Positions 47,145-57,122 of a DNA stretch of 64,000 nucleotides are shown here, piece by piece. The stretch's first letter is position 1. Each line of letters begins with the position of its first letter. The notes beneath the pieces were generated by a model that saw nothing but the letters and a program-made list of their open reading frames with translations, ran no database searches and was not told where the DNA came from. Location: assembly GCA_947561585.1 (NCBI GenBank), contig CANNZV010000938.1, positions 80,643 to 144,642 of the forward strand. Direction: 5' to 3'. This stretch comes from Caprella mutica (Eukaryota; Arthropoda; Malacostraca; Amphipoda; Caprellidae). The translations under genes and the position numbers were made by a program.

Positions 47145-47207
47145 GTAAGAAGGGACTCAATCGGCAGTCACAAGAGTTTGCTCTCATTTCTGCCGTGGAA
47201 AAAAGAG
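47145..47207 (+). CDS. Candidate internal exon or recursive-splice exon (21 codons)
   Basis: After the acceptor AG the sequence is GTAAGA, then an open phase 0 frame of 21 codons (VRRDSIGSHKSLL, then FLPWKKE with one Ser between) to GAG|GTAATC at 47208. Without splicing there, the frame stops at TAG 47229-47231. Length 63 bp keeps the phase set by exons 1A and 1B. CAG|GTAAGA also has the form of a recursive-splicing (ratchet) point, where joining an upstream exon rebuilds a 5' splice site, with the downstream GTAATC as the competing donor. The basic, Ser-rich peptide is not recognised. Which model holds cannot be settled from sequence alone. Confidence 0.5.
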
Positions 47208-47270
47208 GTAATCGAGTGTCTAGTTTGCTAGATTTAGAGGAAAACTTTGAAATCTTTAGCCTTTGTACTG

Positions 47271-47418
47271 GGGTAAGTTACGAATTATCGGTCGACTTCA
47301 CATCTTCGGTCATATAATAAAAAGCTATATAATAATGAAAATTAAATATTAATGATTAGCTTTAACGTTTTTATATGAACGAAGATGTGGAACTGACCAA
47401 TAATTCGTAACTTACTTC
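47271..47418. mobile_element. MITE-1 copy 6
   Basis: GGGTAAGTTACGAATTATCG at the left and CCAATAATTCGTAACTTAC at the right. It begins 64 bases after the candidate donor at 47208, so MITE-1 copies lie on both sides of the candidate exon. Confidence 0.88.
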
Positions 47419-47780
47419 CTACAACATGGTAAAAAACCAAATACCGTTTATTCTTATATATTTATGTTATAATAAATTTTTTTTAATCTTCATTAAACGC
47501 ATTGTTTTTAAGTGTAGTTTGTGAAAATCAAGTCACATTGCATCTCATTTTTTAAATAATGTCTTCATATTAAATAATGTTTTCCTATTAAATAATATCT
47601 TCATATTAAATACTATCTTCATATTAAAGGAAGGCATTCCTAGTCGATAGGAGTTAATTAAATACTTCCTGTGGTTATTAACTAACAAACAAGTTACTTA
47701 TACTAAGCCAACTCATCTGAACTAATAACCTCTGAGTTAGAGCAAATTAATATACAACTGAAGAGCCCATTGATAAATTT

Positions 47781-48049
47781 AAAGGGCCGTACACACGCAG
47801 GGTTTTTTAAGTCTTTCCCCCAGACTTTTTGCTAAGCTCCTCCTACTTTTTCCCGAGAATATAAGAAAAAACGATATAATTATTATTTATTTCAGTTATT
47901 ATCCATGATACCTGCAGGTATCATGGATACCAATTGATATAAATAGTAATTATATAATTTTTTCTTATATTCTCGTGGAAAAAGTAGGAGGAGCTTAGCA
48001 AAAAGTCTGGTGGAGAGACTTAAAAAACCATGCGTGTGTACGGCCCTTT
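47781..48049. mobile_element. MITE-3, long-armed palindromic element
   Basis: AAAGGGCCGTACACACGCAG at the left mirrors GCGTGTGTACGGCCCTTT at the right. Arms of about 100 bp include CTTTTTGCTAAGCTCCTCC. The centre carries a perfect 28-bp palindrome at 47901-47928 (half-site ATCCATGATACCTG). Single copy here. Confidence 0.88.
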
Positions 48050-48467
48050 ACTGATGGTAGCTAGAGATAAAATGACTGCTGTAAAGTTGCCTAATGTTAG
48101 AGTTAAATTGCCTGAACGACTTTCCTATTATGTGCCTTAATTTTATTGCCAACTGTGGATTTATTTTAATGTGCTGTGCTCTATTTAGCAATGTGGCTTT
48201 TAAACTTTAATGTGCTTGATTGAATAGAAATGTGTTATCAAATAATAACTCGATATTGTTTGTGTATCGACTTTATTGGTTGTTTTAATTATTAGATTAC
48301 GAATTCAATCTGTTTGCAGAGATTCAATATCAAGGGACTATATTTCTAGGTAACTGAATTATTTATATATTGATAACTGTTATATAGTTTAATAATTAAT
48401 TGGAGGAAATCATATCCCTTTTACACTTAAATCACTAATGATTCGTACTATTCAGTCACTTCTATGT
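48050..48467. other. AT-rich spacer
   Basis: No feature recognised. Confidence 0.5.
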
Positions 48468-48611
48468 GGTAAGTTACGAATTATCGGTCCGTACTATATC
48501 TTCGGTCATATAAGAAAAAACAATATAAAAATAAATATTTATTTATTATTATATTTATTCTCTTATATTTAACCGAAGATGTGAAACCGACCGATAATTC
48601 GTAACTTACCC
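48468..48611. mobile_element. MITE-1 copy 7
   Basis: GGTAAGTTACGAATTATCGG at the left and its inverse CCGATAATTCGTAACTTACC at the right, about 144 bp. The centre is AAATAAATATTTATTTATT. Confidence 0.9.
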
Positions 48612-48689
48612 TACCGTTCATCCTTAAATTGCTAACCGTTTTTCCGGCTGTGAACAGTACGATGACTCATCTACTAACGATGTTCGTAC

Positions 48690-48850
48690 ATACCTACGTG
48701 TAGCTACTCTCGCATACCTATGTACGCAGCGCGTCTTCTTCCGGCGTAATCCGTGCGTATACGCGCCGTAGTCTGCGTATACGGCAGGTAAGGCTGGCGT
48801 AGTAAGTAGGTATAAGCGGTGTGAAGAAGATAGTCTGTGGCCTTGTTGTT
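48690..48850. promoter_or_regulatory. CpG-rich islet with a donor-like site
   Basis: Many CpGs in a CpG-poor region, including CAGCGCGTCTTCTTCCGGCG and two TGCGTATACG words. CGGCAG|GTAAGG at 48787 is a good 5' splice site. No long frame, so a non-coding first exon or promoter is possible. Confidence 0.3.
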
Positions 48851-49839
48851 ATAAGCTGCACTTTTAGTGGCAGACGGTATAATTACTATGAATTCGTGTG
48901 AAATTATCCATTTATATACAGTAACGTGTTTAAGTGGATAATATAAATATGAATTTTAGTGATATTTGGTGGAATTATCCATTTATATACAGTAATGTTT
49001 TTATATTGTTATTATAACTTATAAGTATACAGTGCTTAATTTACTTACATATAGTATTTATTTTACATTGTTATACTGTTATTAGACATTCAAAAACACG
49101 TAGTTACACTCCTTTGAAATACATATGTAATTTCCTCACTTATATACTTAATTACTTATATGTTACATCTAAGGGATGTTTATAATGTTTGACTGCAATT
49201 ACATAATTACTTTTCTGATTAATATAATGAAAGAAAAAGAACAAGATGCGTCAGAATTAATGATTCAAAACAGTAATAAAGCTTTTAGACATATTATAAA
49301 TGGCTACCTGAATCCCTCACTAAAAGGAAAAACATTGTGCCTAAAAGTGGACCTATAAATGAATACCTAATCACCATTAACTATACGATATGAAGTTAGA
49401 TAATACCCTTGTTCTTCTACTGAATCTAATAGAAATGTCAGACAGTGAAGGTTGAGAGTTAATAATTCTTTAAATAATTAATTACAAAGCGAATACTTGA
49501 TCAATTTTCTTTTCTGTTAACTGTGATAAGTTATATAAACTTAGTACTACAAATTTAAAGCAATTCCAGAGAAATTATAATTTAGAATAGAAAGGACTTT
49601 TAATTAACTGTATTTATTTTATACCACATCAATAAAGTGTTTATATTTAGTAATGTTAAATGACTTCACCATATTCTTATCATTTCTTCAACAAAAGAGT
49701 TTTACCGTCTAGATTAAAGCTCACAATTAACATTAATATGGATTGATTCATTAATATGGATTGATTGATTGATTAATATTAATAGAGAGTGATTAATTAA
49801 TATAGATTGATTGATTAAACGATACTTATTGCTAATAGT
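48851..49839. other. AT-rich spacer
   Basis: Holds two GTGGAATTATCCATTTATATAC-like direct copies, 48898-48925 and 48969-48992. The 60-codon frame at 49176-49358 has no recognisable domain. Confidence 0.45.
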
Positions 49840-50140
49840 ACACCGTGAAAAGTGTACTATCAGGGATAGTAGACTGTGACAGTGTTACTATAAGTGATAG
49901 TACACTGGCACAGTGTACTATCACTTATAGTGACACTGTGACAGTGTTACTATTAGTGATAGTACGCTGGCACAGTGTACTATCACTTATAGTGACACTG
50001 TGACAGTGTTACTATTAGTGATAGTACACTGGCACAGTGTACTATCACTTATAGTGACACTGTGACAGTGTTACTATTAGTGATATAGTACACTGTGACA
50101 GTGTTACTATTAGTGATAGTACACTGTACTCTCACTACAC
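49840..50140. repeat. Minisatellite L, 62-bp palindromic unit
   Basis: Four to five copies with a 62-bp period. Each unit contains GTGATAGTACACTG-GCA-CAGTGTACTATCAC, a perfect 14-base stem with a 3-base loop, and ACACTG-TGA-CAGTGT. The array could fold into serial cruciforms. Confidence 0.9.
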
Positions 50141-50189
50141 AGTCAGTCTCTGTTCAGTAAGTTAATACTAACACATTAAATGAGGGCAA

Positions 50190-50365
50190 TAGTTACCCTC
50201 TATAGAGTGGGGTAATGGGGGTAGAGAATGGGGCAGTGGTGGGTAGAGAATGGGGCTATACTTACCATCTAGAGAATGGGGTAATTTGGGTAGAGAATGG
50301 GGCAGTGGGGGGTAGAGAATGGGGCAATATTTACCATCTAGAGAATGGGGGTAATGTGGTTAACC
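50190..50365. repeat. G-rich TAGAGAATGGGG repeat
   Basis: Seven or more TAGAGAATGGGG cores separated by GTAAT, CAGTGGG or CTATACTTACCATC linkers. There is a longer period of about 69-75 bp. The frame 50215-50427 is a repeat translation. Confidence 0.85.
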
Positions 50366-50584
50366 ATACCTCACCGTGTGGGTTAAATGGTTCAAAAGGT
50401 CAGGCAGTGTTTTCCGTTAAAGGTTGAAATGGCGTAATGAATATATTGACTTGGAAGTTGGAAGTTTCCATATTGAAAATAAATGTTAGAATTTTCCTGA
50501 ATGAAAATAAAGGATATGGTTAAAAATTTCAAATGCTTGAAATAATTTTTTATTGTCTATAAAAAATATTAGCCAGTTCAAAAA

Positions 50585-51530
50585 TGAGAGACAGAAGAGC
50601 AGCTACAGATTGAAAACATATGGTCGGAAATTCGGATTCCGCTATTGCAAAGAAACTTTCAATTGCGAGATCGACTGTCTGGAAGTCATTGAAGCGTTTA
50701 AATGAAAGAGGCGATTTGTCTGATGGTCATAGAATTGGTAGACCTCGCTCCCAATGGTCTCTTAACCGATGGTCAAACGCACTCGAGAGAAGATTGGGAG
50801 AAACCCGAATAGATCGATTAGGTTTCAAGTGAATAAAGCTGACATGAGTCCCAGAACTATAGGACAACTCGTCCACTTAGACCTGACAGTGTCCTCTTTA
50901 ATTCACCCATCAGAAGGGACGAACCCTCTCTGTGAAGCAAAAAGTTGATAAAAAACAAACTTCTTCGGAAAGAATTCAAGACTGGCAAGATTGTTCTGTC
51001 AGGCGAGAAGTCACAGTCGAATTGGTTCATAATCAAAGAAATGACAGAATAATTAGAAGAAATGTCATCAAAGATAAAAACTGTGTACCGAAACATTAAA
51101 CCAGCTTCCGTTATTGTCAGGACCACCGTTTCAAAAACCTGTAGGTTTCTCCTAATTGAGTCGATCTTTTTGCCAAAATTAACACCTAACATTATGTTAA
51201 AATCATTCTAAAGTCAATGTTTAAATATGCTGAATATCATTTCTTCGAGGAAACTTCGTGGACATTCCAAAAAGACTGCCACCTCACACACAGCGAATAT
51301 TATACTTAGAGTCGGTACAGAGAATATTTTCCATGAAATTGGTCCAAAGAAACATGGCCTTTCTGCTCCCCTTTACGGTGGGGTCCAGCTTCGAAGCCAA
51401 GACCTGCTGAAAAATTCATCGCAGCTTGGACGACATAAAACTCTATACAGCGAGCGTGGCAAGAAATTTCACAAGAATAGCTGCGTACCGCTGCAGAAGG
51501 TGTTTGCAGGAGACTGGATGAGGTAATCTA
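50585..51530 (+). pseudogene. Decayed mariner-like transposase (relic 3)
   Basis: The + strand carries a broken mariner-superfamily transposase, a nuclear cut-and-paste enzyme. The first intact piece (from 50620) contains AIAKKLSIARSTVWKSLKR and GHRIGRPRS, a helix-turn-helix followed by the GRPR linker box typical of the superfamily. Further on, in shifting frames, come a WTFQKD patch near 51252 (WxFQQD catalytic region), a KETWPFCSPL patch at about 51350 in the place of EWPPxSPDLNP, and near 51410-51520 AEKFIAAW, AWQEISQE and RRLDEVI, the usual C-terminal end. Order and spacing span a complete enzyme. Multiple stops and substitutions rule out activity. The frame on the minus strand (50857-51192) is a shadow. 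Terminal repeats were not found. Confidence 0.85.
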
Positions 51531-51596
51531 ATGCAACGGGGAACATTTTGATTTGAATTATTATTTTTACTTTGTGTTGATGATAGAATACAATAC

Positions 51597-52435
51597 CAAC
51601 ACTAGTTACGATTACCCTCACTAGTTACGATTACCCTCACTAGTTACGATTACCCTCACTAGTTACGATTACCCTCACTAGTTACGATTACCCTCACTAG
51701 TTACGATTACCCTCACTAGTTACGATTACCCTCACTAGTTACGATTACCCTCACTAGTTACGACTACCCTCACTAGTTACGATTACCCTCACTAGTTACG
51801 ATTACCCTCACTAGTTACGACTACCCTCACTAGTTACGACTACCCTCACTAGTTACGATTACCCTCACTAGTTACGATTACCCTCACTAGATACGATTAC
51901 CCTCACTAGTTACGATTACCCTCACTAGTTACGATTACCCTCACTAGTTACGATTACCCTCACTAGTTACGATTACCCTCACTAGTTACGATTACCCTCA
52001 CTAGTTACGATTACCCTCACTAGTTACGATTACCCTCACTAGTTACGATTACCCTCACTAGTTACGATTACCCTCACTAGTTACGATTACCCTCACTAGT
52101 TACGATTACCCTCACTAGTTACGATTACCCTCACTAGTTACGATTACCCTCACTAGTTACGATTACCCTCACTAGTTACGATTACCCTCACTAGTTACGA
52201 TTACCCTCACTAGATACGATTACCCTCACTAGTTACGATTACCCTCACTAGTTACGATTACCCTCACTAGTTACGATTACCCTCACTAGTTACGATTACC
52301 CTCACTAGTTACGATTACCCTCACTAGATACGATTACCCTCACTAGTTACGATTACCCTCACTAGTTACGATTACCCTCACTAGTTACGATTACCCTCAC
52401 TAGTTACGATTACCCTCACTAGTTACGATTACCCT
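51597..52435. repeat. Minisatellite M, 19-bp unit
   Basis: About 44 copies of CTCACTAGTTACGATTACC (19 bp), very uniform. GACTACC and TAGATACG variants are scattered. It follows the transposase relic by 70 bp. Confidence 0.96.
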
Positions 52436-52993
52436 AAGAAAAGTATTATACATTGGGTTTCCGTCTTCAATTTCTGTTAGAGTTCACCTTTACATTTCAC
52501 TCTTAATATACACTATAATAATCTGAATAGTTATATATAAGTATTATATATCCATTCATTAGCATTGTTCTTTTATAAACTTAACCTTCTATTGTTACAA
52601 ACTTATAATGCATCTTTCCATAATCAGTTACCTGATATTCTATCTGTGTTGTATTCATTTTCTATTACATAGTTATTCAATATTATTATTATTGCATTCA
52701 TGAAATCAAATTATTCAAATGTATGTTCAATATACATATATATATTTAAAATTTTGAGTGGTTGGTGACTTTATTCACGCGACAACTTTCGGACTGCTAA
52801 TCATTGGAGGTCCTTTGTAAATTTCAGAGATTTTGCCTTCGACTCTGAAGCAGATTTAAAACTTCCTTCCATATTAATTTAAAATTTGCAAATCTTCCAT
52901 GAGATTCATATGTAAGTGAATTTTTTAGTTTAGTTTTATTTTACCAATTGATTAGAAATGAAATTAAAAAAACAATTGATTATATAGTCTAAA
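52436..52993. other. AT-rich spacer
   Basis: No feature recognised. Confidence 0.5.
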
Positions 52994-53108
52994 ATAATAA
53001 AACTAGTCATTAGATATAAATAACTAATAAAACTAGTCATTAGATATAAATAACTAATAAAACTAGTCATTAGATATAAATTTAATAAAACTATCAATTA
53101 GAAATGAA
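52994..53108. repeat. 30-bp tandem repeat
   Basis: Three good copies and one diverged copy of AACTAGTCATTAGATATAAA plus TAACTAATAA. Confidence 0.85.
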
Positions 53109-53300
53109 TGCACAAAACCTTTGCATTATTTTAACGAAATAGACAACTTTCCAAGACCCTTTACATTATGCGACACAGTTTGTGTGTTTATGCTAAGTAA
53201 ATAGACGTGTTTTAAAGAGATGCTGCTCATAGTTGAAGCAGACTCTCGTCATTGCCTTTAGTATGATAACAGCGGCTCTGTCTCTTCCTTTATTTCATAG

Positions 53301-53306
53301 CGTGAG
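53301..53306 (+). other. Possible 6-nt microexon
   Basis: A pyrimidine-rich tract ending TTTATTTCATAG (53300) is followed by CGTGAG and then GTATGT. Six bases would add Arg-Glu without changing phase. Speculative, with no conservation data. Confidence 0.15.
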
Positions 53307-53348
53307 GTATGTCATGAAGGTGACCTCATATTGCAGGGTAAAATACTA

Positions 53349-53420
53349 CTAGTGTACTCTTCCGTTAAAAATAACGTTTTTCAATGCTATTAATATTGGT
53401 GTAACTTAACAATCCAACTT
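53349..53420 (-). mobile_element. Helitron-like element, copy 4 (3' end only)
   Basis: A|CTAGTGTACTCTTCCGTTAAAAATAACG is the inverse of the copy 2 terminus, including the hairpin and CTAG end. The rest of the element is not recognisable. Confidence 0.5.
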
Positions 53421-53875
53421 AGTTTTTATATATTAATGGCTATATATTATTTATACGTATATTAATGGTTATATAATATATTTTACTCAGCATTGTTTAA
53501 AATACTTTTCGAATTATGTTCTTTTCTGTATCTCTTCATAAACAGGAAGAATTTATAGTTTTTCTTCTTCTGTAAGTTAATTAAAAGACTACAAAAAATG
53601 TAATGGGGATATTTAAAAAATGTTTATTTGCTCCAAGTGTCCCTAACAATAACTCCCCAGTTAATAAATCCTTTTTCACTCCTGGTAAAAAAATTCATCC
53701 TATTTCTCTCTGGTGGTCTTTTTTTCTTCTGACGACAACCTGGCAGTTCTTGTCAGGTATGTTTACATGACTTTAGAGTCTTCAGCAGTGGTTCCCTGTG
53801 ACTGAATTTAACATAGGAACTATGTTTTATTCTATCCTATTTATTAGAGTAAAAATGAATATATCATTGAAAATA
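53421..53875. other. AT-rich spacer
   Basis: No feature recognised. Confidence 0.45.
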
Positions 53876-54003
53876 TCATAGACGGAGAGAATTAAAGAGT
53901 ATTGAATGGTTCTAAACCAGCGGTATATAATATTCGATACCATTTCATTTCGTCTGTGATATTCTTAAGATCTACGATTTTGAAAGCACATTGTCACAAC
54001 CCT
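53876..54003. mobile_element. MITE-2 copy 3, one end missing
   Basis: The right end reads GCACATTGTCACAACCCTA. The interior ACGGAGAGAATTAAAGAGTATT and CCAGCGGTATATA matches the copy at 61279 in inverted order. The opposite terminal repeat is absent. Confidence 0.75.
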
Positions 54004-54814
54004 AGTTATTATGCAAACGATAATTATTTAAGATAAATGTATACTTTAACAATTTCCTCAAGAATATTCTCCATCTTCTCTCTGCAAATAATCATTTCTA
54101 TTGCTAATATATTTTCATTATAAGTAGATACATTTACTTGATATATACCTAACCGTATGTAGTCACTCACAACATGCGGGTTATATCTTACAGTGTTTGC
54201 CAAGCACTTTATAAATCCTTTTACTGTACTAAGATATGAAGGAGTTTGCTATGCTTTTATTCCTAAGCTGATATCTTTCAAGTCCTCGTATTTTCTCTTT
54301 ATTTCTTTGCATATTTGTTCAGAGATTATTTATATCACAGTATAGTATTTTCTATGCCTTTGTATTCACAGCGGCTTATATACATTTGAAAGTATTTTAT
54401 GTATCTACATGTCTCAAATCATATCTCTATTATGGCATTTAAATAAATTGATTGATATTCATGCTATATGTGGAAATATGTACATATGGAGTCATCTATA
54501 ATCAAAAACACGATTGCAATGTAAACATCCACAATGCTTTATATCTATTTACTGTATAACCATTAAAGTATCTATCAATATAATACGTTGTACAACAATT
54601 CATACTTGTGCATGTACAACAATTCTAGTCCTTTTATTTTTAGTGTTGCTGAATTAATTGTTAAACTCAATTATTTTCTTAGATATATTATAACATAACT
54701 TCCTCAATGAAAAAAAAAAAATTGTAAATTTATCATATAATTTTTATCGAATATCTTCTCTATACATTTTAATTAAATTAAATTTAACTTTTAGATATAA
54801 TATTTAAAACCCTT
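54004..54814. other. AT-rich spacer
   Basis: No gene or repeat recognised. Confidence 0.5.
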
Positions 54815-54925
54815 TCAGTTAACTAACACTCTATCAGTTAACTAACACTCTATCAGTTAACTAACACTCTATCAGTTAACTAACACTGTATCAGTTAACT
54901 AACACTGTATCAGTTAACTAACTCT
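54815..54925. repeat. 19-bp tandem repeat
   Basis: Six copies of CAGTTAACTAACACTCTAT (19 bp); two have CTGTAT. Confidence 0.9.
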
Positions 54926-55603
54926 ATCATGTTTCTACCGTGTGAATTTACTGCTTTGTCTGTTCGTATGTTTGTGTGTGAGAATATGATAGCTATCACA
55001 TGTTTGTCAGTTAGTATAGCAGGATTATAGTTCTAATGAACCGTTTAGATATAGAATTAAATAGTAAAGTCCTTTCTATTTGTTTCTTGGAACAAGTAGA
55101 ATATTAATCGCAATTTGTTTGCTATTCATTATTAGAATTTGATATCGATGGCTATTTTTCTTCATAATGATTTAATTCAGTCATTTAATTAAAATACTGT
55201 ATAGACCCAATAGTATTTCTTATGACAGCATTGCTACAATATTGTAACAACATTGCCTATAACAATAAAGGCACAATGTTGCCACGTTAAATTATCACTC
55301 CTAGTTAAAATACTCCAATTTTAGATAATTTTTACTGAGTTTCACACTGTATGTATACATTCATTTTCGTATCACTTATGTAATCATGTTTTAAAATCTT
55401 CAGTGTAGTGTTAGAAGCCGGTTTACCTTTCTGTTCTCACCTGTAATTATAGCTACTGATTGTCTAGTGCGATAATTCTATTTTATGTCTACAACACTCG
55501 TTGCTTTCTACAGCATGCTCTAAAACTTCAAAGTTTGGGTGTGATATTGTAGCGGTGGAGGCCTTAATCTCGAAACCATATATTTAGCTCCATCTGCATA
55601 GCA
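54926..55603. other. AT-rich spacer
   Basis: No feature recognised. Confidence 0.5.
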
Positions 55604-55748
55604 ATGTAAGTTACGAATTATCGGTCAGTTCCACATTTTCGGTCATATAAGAAAAACTATATAATAATCATTTTTTAATTTTAATTATTATCTAGTTTTT
55701 CTTATATGACCGAAGATGTGGAACTGACTGATAATTCGTAAGTTACCC
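55604..55748. mobile_element. MITE-1 copy 8
   Basis: TGTAAGTTACGAATTATCGG at the left; the right arm ends GATAATTCGTAAGTTACCC. The arms are about 60 bp and nearly perfect. Confidence 0.9.
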
Positions 55749-56040
55749 TACATGTTAACCTTCTTTTGTTTTAATCATTTATATACCGAAAAGGGAATAT
55801 GTATTTCCTAATTATAGACACTTTATCAATGATAAATGATAATTCCTTCAATTGCAATTTATATTAATATAGCCTCAATAGTATTACTTTCACAGTTTGT
55901 TTACAATTCCCCAAATTGAAGAGCAATTATTAGCCTTTACGTCGCTGAGCGATTTATCTACGCTGCAAAGCAATTCCATATCATTTTCTCAGGTAATTAC
56001 AAAGGACCACTGCCTTCCCTTTCTACTTCCTCCACAATAG

Positions 56041-56274
56041 GTCCCTCTCACCCCTTTCTGCCCCGTGTGTCATTCCTCTGATCAATATAAGTACATGGGG
56101 GACATCAGAGGGTTGCGGTTTTTTCCGCCGTCAGAACGGAAGTTGTATAACAGAAGTCGCGATTGTGACGTGAATTCCAACCGTGGCAGCGCAAATATTT
56201 GGTTACCTACTGTTCTTCTTGCAATGCTATTCATTATATTGTTATATGATTATATTGTTATGCAAATAATATAA
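56041..56274 (+). CDS. Weak candidate terminal exon
   Basis: TTCTACTTCCTCCACAATAG is a plausible acceptor ending at 56040. From 56041 a phase 0 frame runs 77 codons to TAA at 56272. It includes a CPVC motif, a charged middle and a hydrophobic end (WLPTVLLAMLFIILLYDYIV) that could be a membrane anchor. The first 150 bases are GC-richer than the flanks. Phase 0 agrees with the candidate exons upstream. No polyadenylation signal is evident just downstream and no family is recognised, so a chance frame is quite possible. Confidence 0.2.
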   Translation, partial: VPLTPFCPVCHSSDQYKYMGDIRGLRFFPPSERKLYNRSRDCDVNSNRGSANIWLPTVLLAMLFIILLYDYIVMQII

Positions 56275-56500
56275 TTAACTTTAATTCGACCAATCCGAAT
56301 ATAAATAGATTGTCTGTATAATGTATTTCAAAGAAAGAGAATTTAATTTTTTTATCTGGAACGAGTTCTAGTTTTGAATATTTTCGTCAGATGTTTATTT
56401 TCTTACTTTAATATCTTTTTTTTTAACTCTATAACTTAAATAACTCTTACCTTAATTTAAACAATTAGTATTGTTTAGTGGTGAAAATTATATCGATATA

Positions 56501-56611
56501 GAGTAAGTTCTTAATTATCGGTCAGTTCCCCATTTTCGGACACGTAAGAAAAAACGTTTTTTCTTACGTCTCCAAAAATGGAGAACTGACCGATAATTTA
56601 GAACTTATACT
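56501..56611. mobile_element. MITE-1 copy 9, collapsed to a palindrome
   Basis: GAGTAAGTTCTTAATTATCGG and its inverse meet with no spacer. The middle 28 bp (56542-56569, half-site ACGTAAGAAAAAAC) is a perfect palindrome. The AT-rich centre of other copies is gone. Confidence 0.9.
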
Positions 56612-57024
56612 AGTGAGCTTCAATCTGAATATTAACATTGTTCATTATATACACATTCAGTATAATGATTATTTATTTATTCATAACACTAGAACTCTTT
56701 TCTTCATTAAAAAATATTCGATCGACTTAGCACTATTTATATTTTAAAGTAGATCTATTTTATATTTTAATTATTATTCCCTCAGTAAATGTACTTTTAT
56801 GCTTTTTAATTTTATATAGCATAATGAGGAGTTAATTCGGCAGTTTAAAAGTAGAAGTTACCGACATTTATTTTACCCATTCATAATTTAACTACGAGCT
56901 CTGCAATAGCTCATGCTTTTGTTTTCTGACTAAGGTACTAGCGTGCTATTTTATATATTAGTTATATACTATTTGAAATATAAATTCTTCCTTGCAATAA
57001 GCTTTAAACAAATGAGGACGTCGC
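56612..57024. other. AT-rich spacer
   Basis: No feature recognised. Confidence 0.5.
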
Positions 57025-57122
57025 AATTGTATCGTTGGTGAGAGTTTTCTTTATCTGATGGTACAGCAGTGTTAATTGTATCGTTGGTGAGAGATTTCTT
57101 TATCTGATAGTACAGCAGTGTT
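57025..57122. repeat. 49-bp direct duplication
   Basis: Two adjacent copies beginning AATTGTATCGTTGGTGAGAG and ending GGTACAGCAGTGTT / AGTACAGCAGTGTT. Confidence 0.88.

Noticed and set aside
47042..47317. 91-codon frame across the candidate exon
   Set aside because: It is in a different frame, crosses the MITE end, the acceptor and the next MITE, and has no recognisable domain.
51597..52435. Telomere-like repeat
   Set aside because: The unit is 19 bp (CTCACTAGTTACGATTACC), not the short TTAGG-type unit of insect telomeres.
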